Below the pieces are notes generated by a model. That model saw nothing but the letters and a program-made list of their open reading frames with translations. It was not told the DNA's origin and made no database searches. Shown here one piece after another: positions 34,535 through 43,253 of a DNA stretch of 64,000 nucleotides. The stretch is taken from assembly GCA_024400755.1 (NCBI GenBank), contig JAKSMG010000001.1, positions 124,001 through 188,000 on the forward strand, written 5' to 3'. This DNA is from Bacteroidales bacterium (GTDB lineage Bacteria; Bacteroidota; Bacteroidia; Bacteroidales; WCHB1-69). Every line of letters starts with the position of its first letter. The first letter of the stretch is position 1. Both the position numbers and the translations under genes were made by a program.

Positions 34535-34550
34535 AATAATAGTTATTATT
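34535..34550. promoter_or_regulatory. AT-rich palindrome upstream of the coiled-coil nuclease-like gene
   Basis: AATAATA-GT-TATTATT, in the -33 region relative to the -7 box at 34564. A possible operator, but AT-rich DNA gives such palindromes by chance. Confidence 0.3.
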
Positions 34551-34563
34551 CAAATTTTATTTG

Positions 34564-34571
34564 TATTTTTG
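34564..34571 (+). promoter_or_regulatory. -7 promoter box of the gene at 34593
   Basis: TATTTTTG matches TAnnTTTG and lies 22 bases before ATG 34593, which excludes a TTG start at 34569. Confidence 0.6.
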
Positions 34572-34592
34572 CAGGCACAAAATTACAAAGAG

Positions 34593-35210
34593 ATGGAAAA
34601 TATTACCCCTAACCAAGCTATTCCAGACTGGCAAATTCGGCTAAACCAGACTAATGAGATTCTAAAAAGATGTGCCGAATTATCTCGATACAATTTCAAA
34701 CAATTAGCCATCTTAGACAGACAGGTAAAAGAAACTGGCCGGCAAATGAAAGAAACCGACCGCAAGTTTAAGGAACTGGCCGAAAACTTCACCTCACAAG
34801 TGGGTCATTTGATAGAAGGCCTGGTGGAACCCGAAGCACACCGCGTCTTCAAAAAGGCCGGCTTCAACATCGAAGGCAGTCTGCAGCAGGCCAAAAAGAA
34901 ACGCAATGGCAAGGAAATGGAGGCCGACCTCATCCTCTTCGGCGACGAATGCACCATCGTGGTGGAAACCAAGCTCAACTGTACCGACAAAAAAATCGAC
35001 CATTTCCTCAATCAAATGGAAATCTACAGAGATTTGTTCGGCGATCTGCCCTTCACGAAGTCAAAGGTCTATGCCGCCATCGCCGCCGTTCGATTCGAGG
35101 CCCAAAGCGACAAATACGCCCAAGAACACGGACTGATGGTCATCCGTGCCAAAGAAAACAAGCTATTCACCCTGGATAAAGTCAAACCCGAAGATCTACG
35201 ATTGTTCTAA
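34593..35210 (+). CDS. Coiled-coil protein with PD-(D/E)XK-like C-terminal domain
   Basis: 205 residues. The N-terminal half is helical with heptads (ILDRQVKETGRQMKETDRKF). The C-terminal half has EMEADLILFGDECTIVVETK, fitting the D...ExK metal site of a nuclease-like fold, preceded by EPEAHRVFKKAGF and followed by helix and strand elements (AAVRFEAQSD). It resembles the DUF3782-type family found across many bacteria and cyanobacteria. Nuclease activity is inferred, not shown. It stands alone with its own promoter and lies between uvrA and rlmD. Confidence 0.72.
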   Translation: MENITPNQAIPDWQIRLNQTNEILKRCAELSRYNFKQLAILDRQVKETGRQMKETDRKFKELAENFTSQVGHLIEGLVEPEAHRVFKKAGFNIEGSLQQAKKKRNGKEMEADLILFGDECTIVVETKLNCTDKKIDHFLNQMEIYRDLFGDLPFTKSKVYAAIAAVRFEAQSDKYAQEHGLMVIRAKENKLFTLDKVKPEDLRLF

Positions 35211-35363
35211 GCCGACAGTGGGAAAAGATGACTTGTGATTTTTCATTTTTCGTGGTTCCCAATTCTCACCCCAAAACAGCAAGCTGAACAATTAAAAGTC
35301 AGAATCTTTCCACAAGATTTAAAGTGATAATTCAAAAAAACAATCCAAAGAATAACAGTACAA

Positions 35364-36764
35364 CTAACCTATTCTTTCCAGCAACACCACATTCTCCACG
35401 TGCTGTGTATGAGGAAACATATCCACAGGTTGCACTCTCGTCACTTTATAGTCACGACACAACAAAGTCAAATCCCGTGCCTGCGTGGCAGGATTGCAAC
35501 TCACATAGACAATACGCTTGGGAGCGATAGCCAAAAGTTGATCAATAACCTTTTCGTGCATACCCGCACGCGGCGGATCCGTAATGACTATGTCGGGAGT
35601 GCCATTGGCTTTGATAAATTCCGGTGTGAACACCTTCGCCATATCTCCGGCAAAAAACCGGGTGTTGTCGATGCCGTTGATTTTTGAATTTTCCTTGGCA
35701 TTGACAATGGCTTCGTCCACATATTCAATACCAACCACCAATTTGGCCTGACGTGCCACAAAATTGGCAATGGTGCCACTTCCCGTGTAAAGGTCATACA
35801 CAACGTCATCCTTGCCGATTTGTGCAAATTCCCTGGCTGTCTTATACAAATTATAGGCCTGCGGATTGTTGGTCTGATAGAACGAAACCGGTCCCACCTT
35901 AAATTTCAAATCCTCCATTTGCTCCATCATAAACGAATTGCCCTTGAAAGTCACCATCTCCAAATCGGTAATGCTGTCGTTGAACTTGGTGTTGATGCAG
36001 TACAGCAACGAGGTAATTTCCGGAAAACGTTCCGCCACAAACTGCAACAACGACCTGGTTTTCTCATTCAACTCGGTCATCACCACAATCACCATCAACT
36101 CGCCTGTGGAACTGCTGCGGATAACCAGATTTCTCAAAACTCCCTCGTGAAGCCGCACATTGAAAAACGGAATCTGATGTTCCATAGCAAACTGCTTGAT
36201 ACTTAAGCGGATGTCATTGGCAGGGTCGGCTTGCAAATAACATTTCTGAATATCCAACACTTTGTCGAACTTGCCGGGAATGTGAAAGCCCAAGCCATCG
36301 GTAACAATTTTTTCACCGGCTTCCTGCCTCTGCTTGTCTTCTTCATCCAGCCATCTCAAGCTGGAAAAGGTAAATTCCAATTTATTGCGATAAAAATATT
36401 GTTTTTCCGAGCCAATGATCGGCGAAATTTCCGGAAAATCAAACTTTCCCAAATGCTTAAAGTTGTCGAACACTTGCTTTTGCTTGTAATACAACTGCTT
36501 TTCGTAGGTTAAAATCTGCCACTTACACCCTCCACACAAACCAAAATGCTGACATTCCGGCTGGATTCTGTCTGCCGACGGCTTCTTGATGGCCGTGATA
36601 TAGGATTCGGCATAACCCTTCTTCTTCTTAAACACCTGAACATCAACAACATCTCCAGGAACAGCGTAGGGTACAAAAACCGTTAATCCTTCGTGTTTTC
36701 CAACGGCCTTGCCTTCCGCTCCCGCATCCGTAATTTCTAAGTTTTCTATCGTAAAATAATTCAT
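35364..36764 (-). CDS. rlmD: 23S rRNA (uracil-C5)-methyltransferase RlmD family
   Basis: 466 residues. An N-terminal TRAM domain binds RNA, then the iron-sulfur cysteines CQHFGLCGGCKW, then the SAM Rossmann domain with VYDLYTGSGTIANFVA, DPPRAGMHEKV and the catalytic Cys in YVSCNPATQARDL. It methylates uridine in 23S rRNA (U1939 or U747 type; Bacteroidota have one or two paralogues, so the exact base is uncertain). ATG 36764 begins the conserved N-terminus; the upstream in-frame start at 36788 is less likely. Confidence 0.92.
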   Translation of the reverse strand: MNYFTIENLEITDAGAEGKAVGKHEGLTVFVPYAVPGDVVDVQVFKKKKGYAESYITAIKKPSADRIQPECQHFGLCGGCKWQILTYEKQLYYKQKQVFDNFKHLGKFDFPEISPIIGSEKQYFYRNKLEFTFSSLRWLDEEDKQRQEAGEKIVTDGLGFHIPGKFDKVLDIQKCYLQADPANDIRLSIKQFAMEHQIPFFNVRLHEGVLRNLVIRSSSTGELMVIVVMTELNEKTRSLLQFVAERFPEITSLLYCINTKFNDSITDLEMVTFKGNSFMMEQMEDLKFKVGPVSFYQTNNPQAYNLYKTAREFAQIGKDDVVYDLYTGSGTIANFVARQAKLVVGIEYVDEAIVNAKENSKINGIDNTRFFAGDMAKVFTPEFIKANGTPDIVITDPPRAGMHEKVIDQLLAIAPKRIVYVSCNPATQARDLTLLCRDYKVTRVQPVDMFPHTQHVENVVLLERIG

Positions 36765-36805
36765 CTCTTTAATATTGACAACGAACACAAAGTTTCGTTT
36801 AATTT

Positions 36806-37387
36806 CTAATTTCTATAAAAACCCATTTCTTCCACATACTTGGCCACCTTTTCGGGCATCAAATACCGCACCGACTTCTTTTCCTTAATGCCTTCACGAA
36901 TCATCGTGGCGGAAATCTCCATCTTCGGAGCATTCACGTAAGCAATATTCGGAAGAATCCTTTTCTTTTCAGTCTTATAATTATCTCTCGGATAAACATA
37001 AATCTGATAATTATCCAAAATAAACTGATAATTATACCATTTTTCAATGCAATCCAAATTGTCTTCGCCCATAATCAGGCAAAACTCCTTATCCGGATAT
37101 TTTTCAGCTAAATAAGTCAACGTATGCACGGTATAGGATGGTTGCGGCAATTTAAATTCAATATCGCTGGCACGGAAACGCACATCGTCTTCGATGGCCA
37201 AATTAACCATATACAGACGTTGCCGCTCACCCAACAAACTCTGCTTCTTTTTCAACGGATTGCAGGGCGAAACCACAAACCAGAGTTCTTTCAAATCGCT
37301 ATGCTCCACAATATATTCGGCAATAATCAAATGCCCCACGTGAATGGGATTGAAAGAACCGAAAAAAAGGCCGATTTTCTTATTCAT
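36806..37387 (-). CDS. nadD: Nicotinate-nucleotide adenylyltransferase
   Basis: 193 residues. It joins ATP and nicotinate mononucleotide to give deamido-NAD in NAD synthesis. Signature IGLFFGSFNPIHVGHLIIAE holds the GxFxPxHxGH motif; WFVVSPCNPLKKK and the C-terminal ISATMIREGI (ISSTxIR-type) bind ATP. ATG 37387 is five bases after the rodA stop, so the genes are one operon. An ATG further upstream would overlap rodA and is rejected. Confidence 0.93.
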   Translation of the reverse strand: MNKKIGLFFGSFNPIHVGHLIIAEYIVEHSDLKELWFVVSPCNPLKKKQSLLGERQRLYMVNLAIEDDVRFRASDIEFKLPQPSYTVHTLTYLAEKYPDKEFCLIMGEDNLDCIEKWYNYQFILDNYQIYVYPRDNYKTEKKRILPNIAYVNAPKMEISATMIREGIKEKKSVRYLMPEKVAKYVEEMGFYRN

Positions 37388-37391
37388 AACA

Positions 37392-38642
37392 TTAATTATC
37401 ATTCAATTTGATAAAAATAAAGAGCATACCGGTAAACGCCCACAACGAAGAACCACCATAACTGATAAACGGTAACGGAATACCGATAATCGGAACCAAA
37501 CCTACCGTCATTCCAATATTGATAAAGAAGTGAAAGGCGATAATGCCCGCAATACCATAACCATAATATCTGACAAAGGGACTTCGCTGCTTTTCCGACA
37601 AACGCAAAATGCGAATCACCAGCATTAAAAACAAAGCCGTGATGGCACAACTGCCCACAAAACCCCATTCTTCCCCAATGGCACAGAAAATGAAGTCGGT
37701 ACTTTGTTCCGGCACAAAATTCAACTTGGTTTGCGTACCGTTAAGGTAACCTTTCCCGAAAAATCCGCCGGAACCTATCGCGATTTTGGACTGAATCAGG
37801 TTAAAGTCAGCGCCCTTTGGATCGGAAGTTTTCCCCATCAACGTGTCAATACGCTGTTTTTGGTGCGGCTGCAACACTTTTTCGTAGGCGATATTCACAG
37901 CCGCCACAAAAAGCACGGCAACAACAAAGACTATAATATTACGAAGTACTTTTTTCTTGTCACGTCGATCAATAATCCACGCAATCACCAACACAAGCGT
38001 CAACAGCGCCACCGCATATATCTCGTTGAACATCAAGGTAAAGACCGCCAAGAAAACGGCTATCGCGCCAAAAACGAAAATAAGGCCGCTCATTCCTTCT
38101 CTGTAGAACAACACCACAAACGACAAGAACACCAACGCCGACCCCGTATCTTTTTGCAATAAAATGGTAAGTGCCGGTATCAAGATAATGGCAAAGGCAA
38201 TCACCCAAAGTCGACGCCGCTGCCCAACGGTCTTGCCTTCGGTAAAGAACTGCGCCAAGGTCAAAGCCGTAGCCAACTTCATAAATTCGGTCGGTTGTAT
38301 GCTGAAACTGCCAATCTTAATCCACGAGGTCGCCCCATTCACCTTCGAACCCAAGACAAAAGTTGACAAGACCAAAAGCAAACAGAAAGCATATACATAA
38401 TATCCAGAATGCTGTATGATTCGGGATTCCAAAAGCAAAATACCCACCGCAATAACCACCGAAGTGCCAATCCACACCAACTGGCGTACGTAAGGAAGGG
38501 CAAAACTAAACTCCTGCGGATTGGCAGCGTTGTAGGAAGTTGAAAAAATAGTCATCCAGCCAATAATGACAAGCAAGACATAATACAGAATCAGTCTGCC
38601 GTCAAATCCGTTCGTTGATGTTCTCGTATTTAATAATATCAT
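37392..38642 (-). CDS. rodA: Rod-shape-determining peptidoglycan polymerase RodA (SEDS family)
   Basis: 416 residues with about ten membrane helices. SEDS glycosyltransferase that polymerises lipid II for lateral wall growth with PBP2. Motifs are SWIKIGSFSIQPTEFMKLA (GWxxxGPxxxQPSE-like), LLQKDTGSALVFLSF, GKGYLNGTQTKLNFVPEQST and PLPFISYGGSSL near the C-terminus. Encoded three bases after mrdA (PBP2), the standard pairing. Confidence 0.95.
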   Translation of the reverse strand: MILLNTRTSTNGFDGRLILYYVLLVIIGWMTIFSTSYNAANPQEFSFALPYVRQLVWIGTSVVIAVGILLLESRIIQHSGYYVYAFCLLLVLSTFVLGSKVNGATSWIKIGSFSIQPTEFMKLATALTLAQFFTEGKTVGQRRRLWVIAFAIILIPALTILLQKDTGSALVFLSFVVLFYREGMSGLIFVFGAIAVFLAVFTLMFNEIYAVALLTLVLVIAWIIDRRDKKKVLRNIIVFVVAVLFVAAVNIAYEKVLQPHQKQRIDTLMGKTSDPKGADFNLIQSKIAIGSGGFFGKGYLNGTQTKLNFVPEQSTDFIFCAIGEEWGFVGSCAITALFLMLVIRILRLSEKQRSPFVRYYGYGIAGIIAFHFFINIGMTVGLVPIIGIPLPFISYGGSSLWAFTGMLFIFIKLNDN

Positions 38643-38644
38643 GA

Positions 38645-40456
38645 CTATTTCAATGATAAATTGAGCATATTTTCTTCCACTGCCTTACGTTTCACCTCTC
38701 CCGTGAGATAAAGTTCGGCAATCAAACTGGCAATAGGACAAGCCACGGAAGCCCCCCACCCTCCGTTTTCCACGAGGCAGAAGACCACGATCTGCGGGTC
38801 GTCAACAGGGGCAATTAAGGCGAATACCGAGTGGTCGCGGCCGTGCGGATTCTGAGCCGTGCCTGTCTTTCCAGCCACGCGAATGCCCTCAATCTGTGCT
38901 CCTCGAGCCGTACCCGCCGTAGCCGCCATCTCCATTCCTTCAATAATCGGATCAAAATATTGCGGCTTGATATCCACGTTCACCTTGTCCATATACTGCG
39001 TGTTCAAATGGTCTTTCGTCCCGATGGCCTTAATCACGTGCGGACGAACATAATATCCCCTATTGGCAATGACCGCCAACATATTGGCCATCTGTATCGG
39101 CGTCACGCAGACTTCGCCCTGGCCAATACCCATTGAAACCACGCTGTTGCCATTCCAATGTCCTAAATAAACCCGGTCAAAATAATCCGCAGACGGCAAA
39201 ATTCCCTTTTTCTCATACGGAAGGTCCGTGTCAAAAGTCGTGCCGAAACCCAACTTCATAATGTGTTCGCGCCAGGCCGTATATCCTTGCTGTATCGTCT
39301 TATATTTGCTTTTATTACTGATGATGTTATAAAATGCCTTACAAAAATAGGTGTTGCACGAATGCTGCACCGCCGACATCAAATTGGTCGGACCACTATG
39401 GTGACAACCAATTTTATGGCTGCCCACCTGATAACCGCCGGGACAAGGATAAATCGTGTTGGCAGTCAAGATTCCTTCCTCCTGGGCAATGAGCCCGTTC
39501 GCCAGCTTAAAAGTGGAACCGGGCGGATACATCGCCTGCAACGCCCTGTTAAACAAGGGTTTTTTAATGGAATCCATCAGCAACATTCTGTAATTTTTGC
39601 TTCGGTCCTTTCCCACCAAAAGATTGGGATCATAACCCGGACTCGAAACGATACACAAAATTTCTCCCGTCTTGGGTTCTATCGCCACAATACTGCCCCG
39701 CTTATTCTGCATCAACTGCTCGCCATAACGCTGCAAACGCAAATCCAAGGTGCTCCACAATGCCGTTCCCGGAACCGCCTTCACATCTTCTTCGCCATTA
39801 TGGTAACTGCCGATTTCACGGTTATTCACATCCACCAGGACCACCCGCTGCCCCTTCACCCCTCGCAACTCCGTTTCATACGCCTTCTCAATGCCGCTGA
39901 TTCCGATATAATCTCCCATCTTATAATAGGGATCATCTTCCATCGTCTGTTCGCTCACTTCGCCAACATATCCCAAAATATGGGCAGCCACGGCTTCCGG
40001 ATAGGAACGCAAGGTTCGCGTCTGCACGAAAAAACCTGGGAACTTGAACATCTTCTCCTGCAAATAACCATAATCCTCCTTCGACATTTGCTGGGCAAAC
40101 AACGAAGGGATGATTTTCGAATAGGCCGACGCCTTCTCGATACGCGTCTCCAATTCCTCCTTCGTAATATCCAAAATACGACACAAGTCAAGCGTGTCAA
40201 AAGTTCGCAATTCCTTGGGAACCACCATCAAATCGTAGGCCGCGTCATTAAAGACCAGCAACGAATCGTTACGGTCGTAAATCAAGCCACGATCCGGGTG
40301 CTCGGTAATCTGTCTCAACGCATTGTTCTTGGCCGCTTCCGCATAATCCTTGTTTACGACTTGAAGACTGAACAACTTGATGAGATAAACCACCGCCAAA
40401 ATCAACATCACCGTGACGATGAGGATATATTTTCTTGAATTTTGCTGGCTGTTCAT
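38645..40456 (-). CDS. mrdA: Penicillin-binding protein 2 (transpeptidase)
   Basis: 603 residues, one N-terminal membrane helix (KYILIVTVMLILAVVYLIKL), a non-catalytic dimerisation domain, and a transpeptidase domain with the serine motif STFK in MYPPGSTFKLANG, the SxN motif in VQHSCNTYFC, and KTGTAQ. It crosslinks peptidoglycan during elongation with RodA. The start codon overlaps the stop of the prenyl synthase gene (TAATG). mreB, mreC and mreD, which often precede it in this phylum, are not here. Confidence 0.96.
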   Translation of the reverse strand: MNSQQNSRKYILIVTVMLILAVVYLIKLFSLQVVNKDYAEAAKNNALRQITEHPDRGLIYDRNDSLLVFNDAAYDLMVVPKELRTFDTLDLCRILDITKEELETRIEKASAYSKIIPSLFAQQMSKEDYGYLQEKMFKFPGFFVQTRTLRSYPEAVAAHILGYVGEVSEQTMEDDPYYKMGDYIGISGIEKAYETELRGVKGQRVVLVDVNNREIGSYHNGEEDVKAVPGTALWSTLDLRLQRYGEQLMQNKRGSIVAIEPKTGEILCIVSSPGYDPNLLVGKDRSKNYRMLLMDSIKKPLFNRALQAMYPPGSTFKLANGLIAQEEGILTANTIYPCPGGYQVGSHKIGCHHSGPTNLMSAVQHSCNTYFCKAFYNIISNKSKYKTIQQGYTAWREHIMKLGFGTTFDTDLPYEKKGILPSADYFDRVYLGHWNGNSVVSMGIGQGEVCVTPIQMANMLAVIANRGYYVRPHVIKAIGTKDHLNTQYMDKVNVDIKPQYFDPIIEGMEMAATAGTARGAQIEGIRVAGKTGTAQNPHGRDHSVFALIAPVDDPQIVVFCLVENGGWGASVACPIASLIAELYLTGEVKRKAVEENMLNLSLK

Positions 40457-41415
40457 TATTTTTCTCTATGGGCTAACCTATCCGCCAATTGGTAAAGCAA
40501 TTGTTTTTTCTCTTCCTCCACGGAAATAGATTTCAACAGTTCCTTCGCCTTATCAACATACTGATTAATAACAAATTCCGTTTTCTCTTTGACCGACAGC
40601 GACTCATAAACGGCTTTTACGGCATTCAGTTTTTCATCAAAATCGAAATGGGTGGATGAAAAATAATGCAGCAACTGTTTTCTTTGATCCTCATCCGCAT
40701 CCCGCAAAGCCACAAGATACAGATAGGTTTTCTTGTTTTCTCGTATATCCCCGCCACGTGCCTTTCCAAACACTTCGACATCGGAATACAAATCCAGAAT
40801 ATCATCCTGCAACTGGAAGGCCAAACCAATGTTGATGCCAAAATCATAAATGGCCTGCTGGTCCTGCTCAGAAGCGTGGGCCAAAATGGCACTTGACTTC
40901 AAACAGCCGGCCAGCATCACTGCCGTCTTAAGCCGGATCATCTTGATGTAATCCTCTATGCTGACATTCTCTTCACTTTCAAAATCTAAGTCATATTGCT
41001 GCCCTTCACAAATCTCCAGCGATGTTTGGGCGAACAGCTCGCTGATTTTGATGATGGTCGCGTCGTCGGTCGGAACCTTCAGCAATTCCTGCATCGCCAT
41101 AATGGCCAAGGCGTCGCCAGCCAAAATGGCAATGTTGCCATTCCAGCGTTTATAAACCGTCGGCTTCCCTCTCCTGATAGGCGCGTCATCCATAATATCG
41201 TCGTGTATCAGGGTAAAATTGTGCAGCATCTCAAAGGCCGTCGCCACGTGAAAAGCGTTTTCCGCCTTTTCGCCAAACATTTCCGCCGACAACAAAACCA
41301 GATTCGGTCTTACCCTTTTGCCGCCCTGCGACAAAATATACGTGATGGGGTCGTACAGGTTACAGGGTTCTTTTCCTGACGCAACTTGCTGAAAATAAAT
41401 ATCTAATGATTCCAA
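40456..41415 (-). CDS. Polyprenyl synthetase (trans-isoprenyl diphosphate synthase)
   Basis: 319 residues, all-helical. It condenses isopentenyl diphosphate with an allylic diphosphate to make C15-C20 or longer chains for quinones or undecaprenyl phosphate. The first Asp-rich motif is LIHDDIMDDAPIRRG and the second FQLQDDILDLYSD; GGKRVRPNLVLL binds diphosphate. Product length cannot be told. No ATG lies between the promoter box at 41438-41445 and the conserved N-terminus, so TTG at 41415 is the likely start codon. Confidence 0.9.
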   Translation of the reverse strand: MESLDIYFQQVASGKEPCNLYDPITYILSQGGKRVRPNLVLLSAEMFGEKAENAFHVATAFEMLHNFTLIHDDIMDDAPIRRGKPTVYKRWNGNIAILAGDALAIMAMQELLKVPTDDATIIKISELFAQTSLEICEGQQYDLDFESEENVSIEDYIKMIRLKTAVMLAGCLKSSAILAHASEQDQQAIYDFGINIGLAFQLQDDILDLYSDVEVFGKARGGDIRENKKTYLYLVALRDADEDQRKQLLHYFSSTHFDFDEKLNAVKAVYESLSVKEKTEFVINQYVDKAKELLKSISVEEEKKQLLYQLADRLAHREK

Positions 41416-41437
41416 TGTATTATCTTTTTATTATTCG

Positions 41438-41445
41438 CAAAGATA
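41438..41445 (-). promoter_or_regulatory. -7 promoter box of the prenyl synthase-mrdA-rodA-nadD operon
   Basis: Minus-strand TATCTTTG matches TAnnTTTG, 22 bases upstream of the TTG start at 41415. Confidence 0.6.
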
Positions 41446-41640
41446 CAACTATTCTTTGAATTATGGTGATAAAAAAATCATCATTTTGATGATTTGGGCG
41501 GTCCCCTCGCTTCGCTCGGGTCGTGCTTTCCAGGGGTTCCGTGCTCGCTCCGCTCGCACCGCCTTCGGCGCCCTTCCAATCACTACCGCAATATTAAATT
41601 AAGAAATTAAGAGATTAAAAAATACGGAACTACCCCTTTT

Positions 41641-41933
41641 GTCTTGTAAAAAATTTTTTTACTTGAAAATGCTTTTCTTTTCCGTTACTTTCTTTATAAC
41701 CCAAAGAAAGGTTTTCCGCTGATGTAGAGACGCGGCGCGCTGCGACAATTCCCCTCCTTTGTTGTGTAATCCAATGAATTGAAATATAAAAACACAGTTT
41801 GTGTTACACAACAAAAAGGAGGGGTGGCCGTAGGCCGGGGTGGTTATGTCGGCTTGATCTTTCCGCCACTTCTTGTCCAATGACTCATCGCCATTCCGAC
41901 GAAGCATAGCGAAGTCGGAATCTCTTTACAAGG
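41641..41933 (-). repeat. Modular palindromic intergenic element, copy 1
   Basis: The reverse complement of this stretch matches copy 2 at 45778-46240 over several blocks: CAAGCCGACATAACCACCCC, the near-palindrome CCCCTCCTTTGTTGTGT ... ACACAACAAAAAGGAGGGG (41751-41824), and a hairpin based on GTTACTTTCTTT (41684-41695) with an 8-bp partner. It adds an ATTCCGAC / GTCGGAAT hairpin (41893-41921). No protein is coded. Further upstream, 41500-41580 is a GC-rich stretch with CGCTTCGCTC-like short inverted repeats; the rest of the gap up to 42004 shows nothing. Confidence 0.85.
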
Positions 41934-42004
41934 CTAAAAGGTGATAATTCTGAGAAAAATTGCAACTCTGCAAGACGCAAAGAGAATAATTCCGAAAATT
42001 TATG

Positions 42005-42012
42005 TAAGTTTG
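42005..42012 (+). promoter_or_regulatory. -7 promoter box of the rlmB-like gene
   Basis: TAAGTTTG matches TAnnTTTG and lies 19 bases before ATG 42031. Confidence 0.6.
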
Positions 42013-42030
42013 CATCTTTATTTTCTTATT

Positions 42031-42765
42031 ATGGCTTTAGACAATATCATTTATGGCATTCGCCCGGTAATGGAGGCGATGGAATCTGGAAAAACAATCG
42101 ACAAAGTACTGTTACAAAAAGGGTTACAAGGGGAACTTTTCAAAGATCTCTTTTATCACGTTCGGCAAAACAAAGTGCCCTTCCAATATGTTCCGGCCGA
42201 AAAGTTGAACAAGTTTACCCGCGGAAACCACCAAGGCGTCGTCGCCTTTATGTCGGCTATCGAATACCAAAGCATTTACGACATTGTCCCTTCCATTTAC
42301 GAAAACGGAAAAGTTCCTTTTCTGCTGATGCTCGACAAAATCACTGACGTCCGCAATATCGGAGCCATCGCCCGCTCAGCAGAATGTGCCGGCGTCGATG
42401 CCATCATCCTTCCGCTCAAGGGTGGTGCGCAACTGAACGAAGACGCAGTGAAAAGTTCGGCCGGCGCCCTCCACAAAATTCCTATTTGCCGCCATTCCAA
42501 CTTGGTGGAAATCATCAATTTCCTGAAAGATTCCGGCATCGAAGTCATCGCCGTCACCGAAAAAGCTTCCCATTTCCATTACCAAAAGGATTTAACCGGT
42601 CCCGTTTGCCTCATTATGGGTAACGAATATGAGGGAATCGCCTGGGACTACCAGCGCATTTGCGACGACGCCATCAATATCCCTATGGTGGGAACCGTCA
42701 AATCCCTCAACGTTTCCGTGGCCACCGGCATCGTATTGTTTGAAACCGTAAAACAAAGACTATGA
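42031..42765 (+). CDS. rlmB: TrmH/SpoU-family RNA 2'-O-methyltransferase (RlmB-like)
   Basis: 244 residues. An N-terminal substrate-binding domain (IYGIRPVMEAMESGKTIDKV) is followed by a trefoil-knot SPOUT domain: LLMLDKITDVRNIGAIARSA, GAIARSAECAGVD, then VCLIMGNEYEGIAWDY and IPMVGTVKSLNVSVATGIVL. This pattern is typical of RlmB, which methylates the ribose of G2251 in 23S rRNA. ATG 42031 is set by the promoter box and by the conserved N-terminus. The next gene overlaps by four bases (ATGA). Confidence 0.9.
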   Translation: MALDNIIYGIRPVMEAMESGKTIDKVLLQKGLQGELFKDLFYHVRQNKVPFQYVPAEKLNKFTRGNHQGVVAFMSAIEYQSIYDIVPSIYENGKVPFLLMLDKITDVRNIGAIARSAECAGVDAIILPLKGGAQLNEDAVKSSAGALHKIPICRHSNLVEIINFLKDSGIEVIAVTEKASHFHYQKDLTGPVCLIMGNEYEGIAWDYQRICDDAINIPMVGTVKSLNVSVATGIVLFETVKQRL

Positions 42766-43253
42766 AAAAGATAGGCGTACTTTCCGATTCCCACGGCTAC
42801 ATCCATCCCGAACTCTACACTTTTTTTGAGAAGTGTGACGAAATTTGGCATGCCGGCGATATGCTCAGCGACGAAATCCTATACAACTTGGAAACCATCG
42901 CCCCCGTTCGTGCCGTTTACGGCAACTGCGACGGCTGGGATATCCGCGGCCGCATTCCCAAACTGCAACTCTTCAACTGCGAAGAACACAAAGTGGCTAT
43001 GATGCACATCGTGGGCAAACCAGGTCATTATGAAGCCGAAGCCGCCAAAATCATTCAGGAAGAAAAACCCACGATTTTTGTGGCAGGACACTCCCATATT
43101 CTACGCGTCATCAGAGATCCTCAACACAATCTGCTTTTCATCAATCCCGGTGCCGCCGGCAAATACGGCATCCACCAACTCATCACCTTCGTCCGCTTCG
43201 ACATCAACGGAAAGGAAATCTCAAATTTCGATATTTATCAGGAAGAAAAATGA
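42762..43253 (+). CDS. YfcE/MJ0936-type metallophosphoesterase
   Basis: 163 residues. Calcineurin-like two-metal site: GVLSDSHGYIHPE (DxH), HAGDML (GD), VYGNCDGWD (GNxD), MMHIVG and VAGHSHILRV (GHxH). Small soluble phosphodiesterase; the natural substrate of this family is mostly unknown. It overlaps rlmB at its start and miaA at its end by four bases each, so the three genes are one operon. Confidence 0.88.
   Translation: MKKIGVLSDSHGYIHPELYTFFEKCDEIWHAGDMLSDEILYNLETIAPVRAVYGNCDGWDIRGRIPKLQLFNCEEHKVAMMHIVGKPGHYEAEAAKIIQEEKPTIFVAGHSHILRVIRDPQHNLLFINPGAAGKYGIHQLITFVRFDINGKEISNFDIYQEEK

Noticed and set aside
39263-40438. 391-codon open frame on the plus strand opposite mrdA
   Set aside because: PBP2 motifs fix the minus strand; the antisense translation is His/Arg-rich without any recognisable domain.
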